From positions 1 through 47,387 of the forward strand of contig JAQBYC010000026.1 of NCBI GenBank assembly GCA_027623205.1: a stretch of 47,387 bases of DNA, read 5' to 3'. Under the pieces are notes generated by a model. It had not been told where the DNA came from. It made no database searches and was given only the letters and a program-made list of their open reading frames with translations. A program made the position numbers and the translations under genes. The first letter of the stretch is position 1; the number at the start of each line of letters is the position of its first letter. The DNA is from Pseudomonadota bacterium (lineage in GTDB: Bacteria > Pseudomonadota > Alphaproteobacteria > GCA-2731375). Positions 33,405 through 41,529 of this stretch are shown here, in pieces.

Positions 33405-35225
33405 TTATGCCTGCGCGGCAACGATCACACCCATCAACGGAAGCTCACTGATACCGGCCTTGGTCATCAGCATCTCGAGTTCCGCCAGCATTTTTTTCAT
33501 TTCCTCCTTGTCGTTGGCCCGGCGCAGAAAGGCCTTGGCAAAGTCCGGCGCGCGCATAACCGCCGTTGCCCGCGTGCGAGCCATATCCGCGGCCCGTCCC
33601 TCGGTAAAACTGCCCGCCGCGCATAGCTTTAGAATCGACAGGCACTCATCAATTTTACTGGACGCTCTGTCGGCTATTTTTACGAGAATCTGTCCCCGAT
33701 CCATTGTATCGGCACCAATCTCATCTAAAACCGCCGAAGCCGCCGCCTTTTGCGCTTCCGACAAGCCGGATTCAATAATGAGCCGTTGCGTTGCAGCCAG
33801 TCTCCGCATATGGACCGCCGGCGCGATCTCCGGCTGGCGCAAAGCGGGTTGATTTTCCGGCTCGTTCAATACCGCCCAGATGTATTCGCCAATACGTTGA
33901 CTGCCTGCCTTGCCAAAAATGCCCCGTTCGACTTTCAGTAGGATATTCATCCGCTGCAACGGCAGCGCCACCTCTTCCAGCAGGCCGCCGATCGAACTGC
34001 CGCCAACATAGGTGCGCGAACGCTCCGCGAACGCTTCCTCCAGGTCCGCTCCCAAGGGGAATTTACCATCTTTGTCGCATAATGCGTCATGCAGCCGCCG
34101 CAATAGCTGGGCATCGGCCAGGGTGCCGTCGCCTGTGAAGGAACGGGGCCCGGTCAAGGTCTGTTCCATGCGGCGAACCAGGGCCTGCCGGCATTTCGGA
34201 AAGCGTCCGCGCTGCATCACATTTCGGAATTGAGCAACAGCGGGATGTTCCGGTATCTCATCCTCGTCATCGTCGGAGCCAACATAAATCTCGTTCTGAA
34301 CTTTCGGGCTACTTTTGGCTTTGCCATTATTGCGAGCTGCTGGAACCGCAGCCGCAATCGCAACGTCCGCCGCCGCGCCTGGATTGATCAATGCAGCCAA
34401 GCGCAAAACGGCGTCTCCCAGACTCTTTTGGTTGCCAATCAATTTGGCGACCAAATTGGCGTCTTCGAAGAAATCGGTCAAAAAACCATCGAGATATGCA
34501 GTCGTGGCGGGTTTCCTGGAGCGCGTCGCCAATTCCAGCAAGGCAACAAATTTCGCCGGGCTGGAATCGAGGCGGTGCAGCCATTTCGCCAGCGCCGCGT
34601 TGAATAAATAGTCCTTGTCTTTCGCATCATTCAGACGGTCGACCAGAGCGTCCAGATCGTCATTTTCAATGGCCGGAATTAGGTCCGACCGTGCCACTGA
34701 TCTCGCTTTTGCACCGACCTGATCAATCAGATCGAACAATTCCCGCTGACGCGCCTTGACGTCCAGATTGTAAGCGCCGGCCTGGGCCATGGCGGCACGC
34801 TGTACGGTGCTTTGCTGCATCGAGCCTGAAGCCTCGAAGCGACTGATGTATTCTGCGTGGTGCAGCAATTCCACCGGCGTGAGGCGGTGGGCATCCAACC
34901 ATTGCCGCAGCACGCGCCGAATGGCCTGACGCGACGGCGTCGAAAAAATATCCGCCAGGGAATGGCACGGCGAACCGGCATCCACGCCGTCACCAAAGTG
35001 CCGCGCGGTGCTGGGCCTTGTCCCCAGGAAGAAAACCTCTTTTTCGGAAAATTTGGCCGCCGAATTATTGAACGAGAGGTGATTGACCTTAAGGGCGTCG
35101 CTATTCGTCAATCGCTTGATGTCGTTGGCGCGCTCAATTGCTTCATCATAACCTGCTACGCTGGCTTCGACTTTCCATCTGCCGCCACTGTGGGACAATA
35201 TTTCGTAATGTGACTGCTCAGACAT
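33405..35225 (-). CDS. Large conserved-looking protein of unknown function in the motor/chemotaxis block
   Basis: The product is 606 residues from the ATG at 35225 (MSEQSHYEILSHSGGRWKVE); a TTG at 35249 is less likely. Residues 1-60 form a small alpha-beta module (YEIL, RWKVEASVAGYDEAIERANDI). The remainder is nearly all helical and rich in Ala, Leu and Arg, interrupted at about 290-310 by an acidic DDDEDE stretch. There is no signal peptide or membrane segment, so it is cytoplasmic. It lies between motE/fliM and cheZ on the same strand, so a motility or signalling role is likely. I do not recognise a family. Confidence 0.75.
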   Translation of the reverse strand: MSEQSHYEILSHSGGRWKVEASVAGYDEAIERANDIKRLTNSDALKVNHLSFNNSAAKFSEKEVFFLGTRPSTARHFGDGVDAGSPCHSLADIFSTPSRQAIRRVLRQWLDAHRLTPVELLHHAEYISRFEASGSMQQSTVQRAAMAQAGAYNLDVKARQRELFDLIDQVGAKARSVARSDLIPAIENDDLDALVDRLNDAKDKDYLFNAALAKWLHRLDSSPAKFVALLELATRSRKPATTAYLDGFLTDFFEDANLVAKLIGNQKSLGDAVLRLAALINPGAAADVAIAAAVPAARNNGKAKSSPKVQNEIYVGSDDDEDEIPEHPAVAQFRNVMQRGRFPKCRQALVRRMEQTLTGPRSFTGDGTLADAQLLRRLHDALCDKDGKFPLGADLEEAFAERSRTYVGGSSIGGLLEEVALPLQRMNILLKVERGIFGKAGSQRIGEYIWAVLNEPENQPALRQPEIAPAVHMRRLAATQRLIIESGLSEAQKAAASAVLDEIGADTMDRGQILVKIADRASSKIDECLSILKLCAAGSFTEGRAADMARTRATAVMRAPDFAKAFLRRANDKEEMKKMLAELEMLMTKAGISELPLMGVIVAAQA

Positions 35226-35420
35226 CTTCCATACCTTCGGCTGCAACAAGTCGATTTTGCCTAAGATCTTCGACAGGTAGAATTTAAACTATGCTCGAAC
35301 TTCCCTAATATTCAGTAACCAAGATAGCCGCGCCGGATTTTGGCGCGCCTTATAGCAATGGTCCTTGGTATTGACCTGGAGAGTTTACGAGATTGACCTA
35401 CCCAGCTGCTCCCCCGTTCC

Positions 35421-35523
35421 TAGAGCAATTTTCAATCAATTGGATTGGCTTTAGCGATCCAAGTGATTGGTTCGATTTCTCTTTTCTTAAGAGGCCGAGC
35501 ATGTTTAGAAGATACATGCTCTA
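35421..35523 (+). repeat. TAG...CTA intergenic repeat, copy F (full length)
   Basis: This 103-bp copy has perfect TAGAGCA/TGCTCTA ends. Its GC hairpin has changed to GGATTGG and CGATCC, a pairing variant rather than random decay. The CATGTTT hairpin at the right end is CATGTTTAGAAGATACATG. It lies in the 398-bp gap between motE and the 606-residue gene. The remaining gap sequence shows nothing I recognise. Confidence 0.85.
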
Positions 35524-35623
35524 AAACGCCCAGGCGTCCCGAGGGTACCATCGATGGACGGCCCCGGGATTTTTGGAGACGCGGGAACGGCTGGCGTGCC
35601 GGCCGATGAATATCGAAGATGGT

Positions 35624-36460
35624 CTAGTCACCGGTTTTCGGCAAGCGTCGATGGGTCGCGAGTCTCACGGTCAAGGATTTAGCCTTTTTCGGGTCCATAG
35701 CCGCCAATACCTTGGCCATCTTTACTTCCTTCATACGTTCGGTCACATCGAGCAGGATATCCATCTCCAACTCCTCAAAAATTCTTGCCGCTTCCTTCGG
35801 TTTCATATTTTCGTAGACTTTTACCAGACTCTTGATCTGCGCTTCAGTTTCCTTGTCATGCTCCAGCAACAGGCCCTTGATACGGCCTTCGAGCTTTTTC
35901 AACTCGCCAATTTTGTTATCGATACGCTTTTCCGTAGCTTGCAGAATCTTTTCCCGCATGGCCATTTGCCGGGATCGCTGTTCCAGGGCTTCGCGCCGGC
36001 CCGACAGCCTTTGCAGTACTTCAATCTCCGCCGGAGTAAATTTGGTCTTCGTTTCGCCTTTCGGACGGCTGGCCACTTTTTCGGTGGTATCCTTGCCGCC
36101 CGTTTGCACGGTTTTCTCGTCGGCCTTCGTGTCAGTTTCGTCCCTGGGCGCCGGCGACTGTGCGGCCTTGGCGTTGGCCTTGGCCTCGTTTGTCTTGGTC
36201 TCCGTGGCGTTAGCCTCCTTAGGGTCGGTCTCCTTGGCCGTGGACTCCTTGGTCTTAGACGCGTTGGCCTTGGTCTCCTTATTCTTGGTCTCCGTAGTCT
36301 TTGCCGTGTCATCCTTGCTTTTATTGCTTTGGGCCCGGGCCGTCGCAATGCCGAAGTCCGTGACGCCACGGCGTAATTCGACAACCTTGATGCCCAGCAA
36401 CATCATCGCGGCCAAAATTACGATTGGCAGGATCCGAATTTTTCCAAGCATTGTACGCAC
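35624..36460 (-). CDS. motE: Flagellar motility protein MotE
   Basis: MotE is a membrane-anchored periplasmic protein that, in rhizobia, acts as a chaperone for the stator-stabilising protein MotC. A hydrophobic anchor (ILPIVILAAMMLLGIKVVEL) is followed by about 110 residues of Lys/Thr/Glu-rich low complexity. Then comes a coiled coil and the MgtE-N-type core (VYENMKPKEAARIFEELEMDILLDVTERMKEVKMAKVLAAMDPKKA). The start is a GTG at 36460 with GGAA at a suitable distance, or an ATG three codons later. It follows the DUF6468-type gene in the fliL-fliM operon. The repeated KTKE-like tract may vary in length between strains. Confidence 0.85.
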   Translation of the reverse strand: MRTMLGKIRILPIVILAAMMLLGIKVVELRRGVTDFGIATARAQSNKSKDDTAKTTETKNKETKANASKTKESTAKETDPKEANATETKTNEAKANAKAAQSPAPRDETDTKADEKTVQTGGKDTTEKVASRPKGETKTKFTPAEIEVLQRLSGRREALEQRSRQMAMREKILQATEKRIDNKIGELKKLEGRIKGLLLEHDKETEAQIKSLVKVYENMKPKEAARIFEELEMDILLDVTERMKEVKMAKVLAAMDPKKAKSLTVRLATHRRLPKTGD

Positions 36461-36520
36461 CCAACAATTCCACTTATTTCATCAACCAAACCGTTAATGC
36501 GCCGGCCCGAGGCGCCCGAC

Positions 36521-36958
36521 TCAACGGGCCTGCCGCAAAATCTCCGCCAACTCCCGTTCCGATTCCGACAGTTTCGCCGGGGCGTCCCTGCGGTCCCCGG
36601 ACGGCGCTGTTTCCTGGCTCAGGCCGGAGCGGCCAACCAGACCCTTTTCAATGCGGTCCGCCAAGCGGCTGCCGGATTGGTTCATCGAAGACAATTCGTC
36701 CGCCAGCGCCCTGGCCTCGGTCATCCTTTGATCCAGGGTGCTGCCAATTTGATCGCTGGCAATTTTCAAATAGCTGACACTACTCTCGGCCTGCCGGGTT
36801 GCCTCGGTAAAATTCGACAGCAACTGCTGCATTTCCACCCGATACCCCCGCAGCGCGGTCAACCGGCGATTCAAGACCAGACAATAACCAACCGTAATCA
36901 GCAGCAGAATTGCGACGAGGCCATCCAGCCATAATCCTAACTGCAAAGACGCCTCCAT
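36521..36958 (-). CDS. DUF6468-like membrane protein after fliM
   Basis: This 145-residue protein has one N-terminal membrane helix (LGLWLDGLVAILLLITVGYCLVLNRRL) and a long coiled-coil cytoplasmic or periplasmic domain (MQQLLSNFTEATRQAESSVSYL...). It ends in a conserved short helix (LSESERELAEILRQAR). The ATG overlaps the fliM stop codon (TGATG), so it is translationally coupled. Proteins of this shape directly after fliM are common in alphaproteobacterial flagellar clusters and are annotated DUF6468. Function is not established. Confidence 0.8.
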   Translation of the reverse strand: MEASLQLGLWLDGLVAILLLITVGYCLVLNRRLTALRGYRVEMQQLLSNFTEATRQAESSVSYLKIASDQIGSTLDQRMTEARALADELSSMNQSGSRLADRIEKGLVGRSGLSQETAPSGDRRDAPAKLSESERELAEILRQAR

Positions 36959-38097
36959 CAGGATACCTGGCCCGCCAGGCCGGCGATAACATTGACCGCA
37001 ACGTGAGAGCCAACCCGGCCCATCTTGCCTTGCAAAAGTGAAACGCCCCCGCAACGAAGCAGCACTGATGAATCGATGGTTGAATTCAACATCATAGTGT
37101 TGCCAACTTCGAGACTCATGACCTCTCCAATCGTCAAAAACTGCTCTTCCAGCACTGCCTCGACGACAATATCCGTACCCCAGAGCTCGGTTGCCAAATG
37201 GCTTTCCCAGATTGCATCACGGCCGAATTTCTCGCCCATGAACATTTGCAGCAGCAATTCGCGGATCGGCTCCAATGTGGCATAGGGCAGCAGCAACTCC
37301 AGGCGGCCGCCACGGTCCTCCATATCAATCCGCAAGCGGATAAGCACGGCGGCGTTGGCCGGACGGGCAATGGTGGCAAAGCGCGGATTTGTCTCCAGTC
37401 GGTCAAAGACGAAATTGACGGGACTCAACGGTTCAAATGAAGCGCTTAAATCCGCCAACACAACGTGCACCATCTCTTCCACCAATGAGATTTCGATGGT
37501 GGTATAGGGGCGTCCCTCAATACGCATGGCCGCAGTACCTCTGCGGCCACCGAGCAGTACATCCACAATTGAATAGATCAGGGATGAATCTACGGTCAGA
37601 AGTCCGTAATTGTCCCATTCCTGCGCCTTGAACACCGTCAACATCGCCGGCAGAGGGATGGAATTGAGATAGTCGCCGAAACGGATGGAGGTGATATTGT
37701 CCAATGAAACTTCCACATTGTCGGAGGTGAAATTCCGCAACGAGGTGGACATCGCCCGCACCAGACGGTCGAATACCACCTCCAACATGGGCAGACGTTC
37801 GTACGAGACCAGGGCACTGTTGATAATGGCGCGGATACCCAGGCGCTGCCCATCGTCGTCGCCATCGGCGTCAAAGCCCAGAAGACTGTCAATTTCATCC
37901 TGGTTCAGGACCCGGTTTACGGCACGGGAAGTATCAGCCTCGCCCTCGTCTTCATCCCCGTCCTCGGCCATGGCGGCCCATTCGGCGGCGACATCGTCGT
38001 CGTTAGCGCCATTTCCGTCGTCGTCATCGACCATGGCAGCCCATTCGGCGGCGACATCGTCATCGTTTACAGCTTCGTCGTCACCGTCTTCAATCAT
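36958..38097 (-). CDS. fliM: Flagellar motor switch protein FliM with duplicated N-terminal motif
   Basis: FliM is the C-ring switch protein that binds CheY-P. The CheY-binding helix LNQDEIDSLLGFD is at residues 64-76, and the middle domain carries the GGRRGTAAMRIEGRPYTTIE-type region. The C-terminal domain resembles FliN/SpoA. Before the CheY helix is an acidic extension with two copies of NDDDVAAEWAAM, at residues 11-22 and 32-43. The repeats have a 21-residue (63-bp) period in the DNA. The motif itself resembles the N-terminal segment of FliN. AGGAG precedes the ATG. It is coupled to the downstream DUF6468-like gene. Confidence 0.96.
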   Translation of the reverse strand: MIEDGDDEAVNDDDVAAEWAAMVDDDDGNGANDDDVAAEWAAMAEDGDEDEGEADTSRAVNRVLNQDEIDSLLGFDADGDDDGQRLGIRAIINSALVSYERLPMLEVVFDRLVRAMSTSLRNFTSDNVEVSLDNITSIRFGDYLNSIPLPAMLTVFKAQEWDNYGLLTVDSSLIYSIVDVLLGGRRGTAAMRIEGRPYTTIEISLVEEMVHVVLADLSASFEPLSPVNFVFDRLETNPRFATIARPANAAVLIRLRIDMEDRGGRLELLLPYATLEPIRELLLQMFMGEKFGRDAIWESHLATELWGTDIVVEAVLEEQFLTIGEVMSLEVGNTMMLNSTIDSSVLLRCGGVSLLQGKMGRVGSHVAVNVIAGLAGQVS

Positions 38098-38170
38098 ACC
38101 AACTCCTGCACCCGCTTTACGTTATTCTGATTGACCTTGCCGGCAACGGCTATGCGATCCGATCAGCTTT

Positions 38171-38719
38171 CTATTGCACCAGCATTTCTTTGAACAAAAC
38201 ATCGTTGATCCTGACCGCCCCCGCCGCCCGCTGCACCCGGACCAATAGCTCTTCCTTCAAACGCAGCAGACCGGCCGACCCCTTCAGGTCATCCAGGCGC
38301 AGCTCTCGCAGGTAGACCTGAAAATTGTCCACCACCCGCGGCAAAATCACCTCCAATTTAGGTACGGCCTCGGCATTTTCCAATTCAAGTGCAACAGTAA
38401 TTTTCAAATAACTCGCCCGTTTGCCGCCCGCGTTCAGATTGACCAGCATTTCGGGCAGATTATAGAAGACAATCCGCGCGCCGGCCGGACCACCTTTCCC
38501 GTCACCACCCTCGCCCTGGGCGGCGGCCTCGCCCGGTTCGCCGTCGCCCGACAGCATGAAAAAGGCGCCGGCGCCGCCAGCCAGCAAAACCAATATCAAT
38601 GGCAAGGCAATAAAGAGGACCAGTTTTTTGCCAGACAGCTTCTTCTTTCCGCTGCCGGCTTCGCCTGTTTCTTCATCGCCTTCAACACCCTCCGTCTCGG
38701 CGACATCCGTGTCCGACAT
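38171..38719 (-). CDS. fliL: Flagellar basal-body-associated protein FliL
   Basis: FliL is an inner-membrane protein that associates with the stator and increases torque. The 182-residue product has an acidic N-terminus, a Lys-rich stop-transfer run, one membrane helix (LVLFIALPLILVLLAGGAGAFF) and a periplasmic domain. That domain carries the family pattern YLKITVALELENAEAVPKLE...LRLKEELLVRVQ...DVLFKEMLVQ. The acidic, Gly-rich linker is typical in alphaproteobacteria. It is the first gene of the minus-strand fliL-fliM operon and is divergent from flgF. Confidence 0.95.
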   Translation of the reverse strand: MSDTDVAETEGVEGDEETGEAGSGKKKLSGKKLVLFIALPLILVLLAGGAGAFFMLSGDGEPGEAAAQGEGGDGKGGPAGARIVFYNLPEMLVNLNAGGKRASYLKITVALELENAEAVPKLEVILPRVVDNFQVYLRELRLDDLKGSAGLLRLKEELLVRVQRAAGAVRINDVLFKEMLVQ

Positions 38720-38930
38720 GCTCGCACCCGCTTTTCCGCTTAAATTGGCTATCTGATGCTGGCAAAGTAGGGATGTTTAGTTAACAAGGCGTTGAAGCAG
38801 CGCCTGCATTATTGAACACCGGCAAGATTCGGCACTTTTTGCCGGGCAGAACCTACCAAAACAGCACCCCATGGCCGGCGCAAAATCGTCCATCGACCGC
38901 TAACCCCCTGAATTTACAAAGCATGGAAGT

Positions 38931-38946
38931 TGGCATGCCTCGTGCA
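38931..38946 (+). promoter_or_regulatory. Sigma-54-type promoter of the flgF-flgG-flgA-flgH operon
   Basis: TGGCATGCCTCGTGCA matches the -24/-12 consensus TGGCAC-N5-TTGCA, with the GG and GC pairs exactly 10 bases apart. It differs only at the sixth and twelfth positions. It lies 67 bases upstream of the preferred flgF ATG at 39013. A nearly matching site precedes flgI. Sigma-54 with FlbD drives middle flagellar genes in Caulobacter, and the FliX gene, the FlbD partner, is in this window. Confidence 0.7.
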
Positions 38947-39012
38947 TGCATGGGACTGACGACATTCGGCGTTATGACCGGCAAAAACCACAACGGATTT
39001 GATGAGGCAAGA

Positions 39013-39732
39013 ATGCCCGCACTGACAGGTTACATCACTTTATCCCGCCAAATGGCCATGGAGCGCCAGATGGAAGTAATCGCCAACAATCTGGCGAATA
39101 TGAGCTCTACTGGATACAAGACCGAAAGCGTCTTGTTCGAAGAGTATCTGGAAACCACAGCGAATGGCGACACCATCTCTTATGTGCGCGACTATGGTAC
39201 TTCGCGTAATTTGGCCGAGGGTGAGTTCAAGGCTACGGAAAATCCAATGGACGTGGCCATCACCAAAGGCGGTTACCTAAAGGTCGAGACCGACACGGGG
39301 ATGTATTATTCGCGCAACGGCAATTTGCGCCTGGACGCCACCGGGCAATTGGTCACCGACGAAGGCTTTCCCATTCTGGACGACAAAGGTCAGCCCATCG
39401 TCCTTACACCTGATGATCCCACACTGACGATCGCCAAGGATGGCACCATCTCCAACAGGCAGGGGCCCATCGGCAAGTTGGCGGTCGTGAGCTTCGAAAA
39501 CGAACAGAATTTAAGCCCGGTCGGTTCCGGCCTGTATCAAACCAAGGATGCGGAGCTCCCGCCCCTCAATGTTACCGTATTGCAGGGCATGCTGGAAACT
39601 TCGAACGTTCTGCCGATCAGGGAAATCACCAAGATGATCGATTTGTCGCGATCTTATCAATCTACAGCAAATTTAATGCAGGAAGACGGTGACCTGCTGA
39701 ACGAGGCTATTGAATCTCTGGGCCGCGTCTAG
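39013..39732 (+). CDS. flgF: Flagellar proximal rod protein FlgF
   Basis: FlgF is a proximal rod subunit of the flagellar hook/rod family. The N-terminal helix ALTGYITLSRQMAMERQMEVIANNLANMSSTGYK and the C-terminal helix LPIREITKMIDLSRSYQSTANLMQEDGDLLNEAIESLGRV are canonical. The core has GYLKVETDTGMYYSRNGNL. The product is 239 residues from the ATG at 39013, which has GAGG five to nine bases ahead. A longer frame from 38812 is not used, because it would run through the sigma-54 promoter and has an implausible N-terminus. It is the first gene of the operon. Confidence 0.95.
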   Translation: MPALTGYITLSRQMAMERQMEVIANNLANMSSTGYKTESVLFEEYLETTANGDTISYVRDYGTSRNLAEGEFKATENPMDVAITKGGYLKVETDTGMYYSRNGNLRLDATGQLVTDEGFPILDDKGQPIVLTPDDPTLTIAKDGTISNRQGPIGKLAVVSFENEQNLSPVGSGLYQTKDAELPPLNVTVLQGMLETSNVLPIREITKMIDLSRSYQSTANLMQEDGDLLNEAIESLGRV

Positions 39733-39765
39733 GCGCGCCATATCTAGTTATAGGGAACATCTACA

Positions 39766-40551
39766 ATGAGAAGTTTGAGCATCGCGGCAACCGGCATGCT
39801 GGCCCAACAGCTGAATGTCGAAGTTATCTCGAATAACATCGCCAATATGAACACCAGCGGGTTTCGCCGGCAGCGGGCCGAGTTTCAGGATCTGCTGTAT
39901 CAAAACCTGCGCCGCAGCGGCTCCCAATCATCGGATACGGGTACGGTGGTGCCATCCGGCGTCGAGGTTGGCACCGGTGTGAAGACCGCCGCCGTCTATC
40001 GCATCGCCGAGCAGGGCAATCTGCGAAGCACCGACAATACCTATGATCTGGCTATTCAGGGCAAAGGGTTTTTCCGGGTCACGCTGCCCAGCGGTGAGGA
40101 GGCCTATACCCGCGCCGGTTCATTCCAAGTCAGCGCTCAGGGGCAGTTGGTCACGGCCGACGGCTTTATCGTGGCGCCGGGCATTACCATTCCCGCCGAC
40201 ACCATTGACGTCAGCATCAACAACAATGGTGAAGTAGCGGCCAAGGTCGACGGCACCGTGGACCCTACCGTCGTTGGACAGTTGGAACTGGTGCTCTTCT
40301 TCAATGACGCCGGCCTGGAGTCCAAAGGTGGCAACCTGTTCATGGAAACGCCCGCCTCGGGCACGGCAACCCCAGGCGTTCCAGGTAGCCCGGGCTATGG
40401 CAGCATCCTCCAGGGTTTCCTGGAAACTTCGAACGTCAACGCGGTCTCCGAAATAACTTCGCTGATTACCGCGCAGCGTGCCTATGAGATGAACTCCCGC
40501 GTCATCACCGCTTCGGACGAGATGCTGCGGACCATGGCCAACCTAAGATAG
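39766..40551 (+). CDS. flgG: Flagellar distal rod protein FlgG
   Basis: FlgG is the distal rod subunit. The 261-residue protein has the hallmark N-terminus MRSLSIAATGMLAQQLNVEVISNNIANMNTSGF and the core GFFRVTLPSGEEAYTRAGSFQVS. The C-terminal helix is SEITSLITAQRAYEMNSRVITASDEMLRTMANLR. The SG(R)-rich region LRRSGSQSSDTG, which sets rod length and straightness in FlgG, is present. It follows flgF by 33 bases. Confidence 0.98.
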   Translation: MRSLSIAATGMLAQQLNVEVISNNIANMNTSGFRRQRAEFQDLLYQNLRRSGSQSSDTGTVVPSGVEVGTGVKTAAVYRIAEQGNLRSTDNTYDLAIQGKGFFRVTLPSGEEAYTRAGSFQVSAQGQLVTADGFIVAPGITIPADTIDVSINNNGEVAAKVDGTVDPTVVGQLELVLFFNDAGLESKGGNLFMETPASGTATPGVPGSPGYGSILQGFLETSNVNAVSEITSLITAQRAYEMNSRVITASDEMLRTMANLR

Positions 40552-40561
40552 GAGTGAACTC

Positions 40562-41515
40562 GTGAAACGCCTGATCCCGGTCATCGCCTGCCTGGTTGCC
40601 TTTTCCCTTACGCAAGCCGCCTTGGGCCAAGTGCGATTGCGCTCCCAGGCCAATATAGATAGTGATGCCGTCACCCTGGGCGATCTGTTCACTGGCGTCG
40701 GTGACCTGGCCGCGCTGGAAATCGGTCCGGCCCCGGCGCCAGGAGGAAGTGCGGTCTATAATGCTGACCACCTGATTGCCATCGCGCGGTCCCATGATCT
40801 GACTTGGCGCCCGGCCGGCAGCGTCAGCAGGGCCGTCGTGCGCCGCGGCGGCGAAATGGTGGACCGAACGGAAGTCATCGAATTGCTGCGCCGTGAGTTC
40901 CGCCAAGCCGGCGCGGCGGGCCGCATCGATATTCGCCTCAACAGACTCGGGCACGATGTATTGCGGCCGCAACAGGGCGACGCATTGCGTATTGATGAAC
41001 TAAGCTATGACAGCAATGGCGGGCCGTTCAGTGCTTATCTCCAAAGCGACAGCACTACTGGCGCCTCCCAGGGTTGGTTATTGCGCGGTCGGGTGGATTT
41101 CGTGGCCCGGGTACCCGTGGCCAGCCGCGACATTCGCAAGGGTCAGAAAATTACCAGCGCGGATTTCAAATGGATGGAACTGAGCCTGCGTCTGTTGGCT
41201 TCCGATATCGTCGAACATCCGGACCAGATGGTTGGCCTTGCCGCCAAACGCAATCTACGCCAAAACCAGCCGATCAAGCAGTCGAATTTGCGAATCCCGA
41301 TCATGATTGCCAAAGGTAGCATGGTCACGATCACTTTGAATAGCGGCGGCATAAGCCTCATCGGTACCGGCCGGGCCTTGGAAGACGGGTCCCTGGGCGA
41401 GAGCATCCGGATAATGAATGTGCAAAGCAAACGCTCCCTCGATGCCAGCGTCATCGCCCCCGATCATGTGCGCGCAACACTGACCCGGCAGATCGCCGTG
41501 GCCGTCGACAAGTAA
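40562..41515 (+). CDS. flgA: Flagellar P-ring assembly chaperone FlgA
   Basis: FlgA is the periplasmic chaperone needed for P-ring assembly by FlgI. The 317-residue protein starts at a GTG with AGGAG ahead and has a signal peptide (RLIPVIACLVAFSLTQAALG). The C-terminal SAF-type domain is clear: VPVASRDIRKGQKITSADF, then LAAKRNLRQNQPIKQSNL and GSMVTITLNSGGISLIGTG. The flgA gene is 10 bases after flgG. The signal peptide and SAF domain agree with a periplasmic role. Confidence 0.93.
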   Translation: MKRLIPVIACLVAFSLTQAALGQVRLRSQANIDSDAVTLGDLFTGVGDLAALEIGPAPAPGGSAVYNADHLIAIARSHDLTWRPAGSVSRAVVRRGGEMVDRTEVIELLRREFRQAGAAGRIDIRLNRLGHDVLRPQQGDALRIDELSYDSNGGPFSAYLQSDSTTGASQGWLLRGRVDFVARVPVASRDIRKGQKITSADFKWMELSLRLLASDIVEHPDQMVGLAAKRNLRQNQPIKQSNLRIPIMIAKGSMVTITLNSGGISLIGTGRALEDGSLGESIRIMNVQSKRSLDASVIAPDHVRATLTRQIAVAVDK

Positions 41516-41529
41516 TGGAGTTTCACGTC

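Noticed and set aside
38762-38780. TGGCAAAG... between fliL and flgF as a second sigma-54 site
   Set aside because: There is no GC pair at the required -12 distance.
38819-38845. CCGGCAA/TTGCCGG inverted repeat between fliL and flgF as an operator
   Set aside because: The short arms and 13-base loop in GC-rich DNA are not strong enough evidence on their own.
38812-39012. Extended N-terminus for FlgF
   Set aside because: It runs through the sigma-54 promoter and lacks similarity to rod proteins; the conserved rod-protein start is at 39013.
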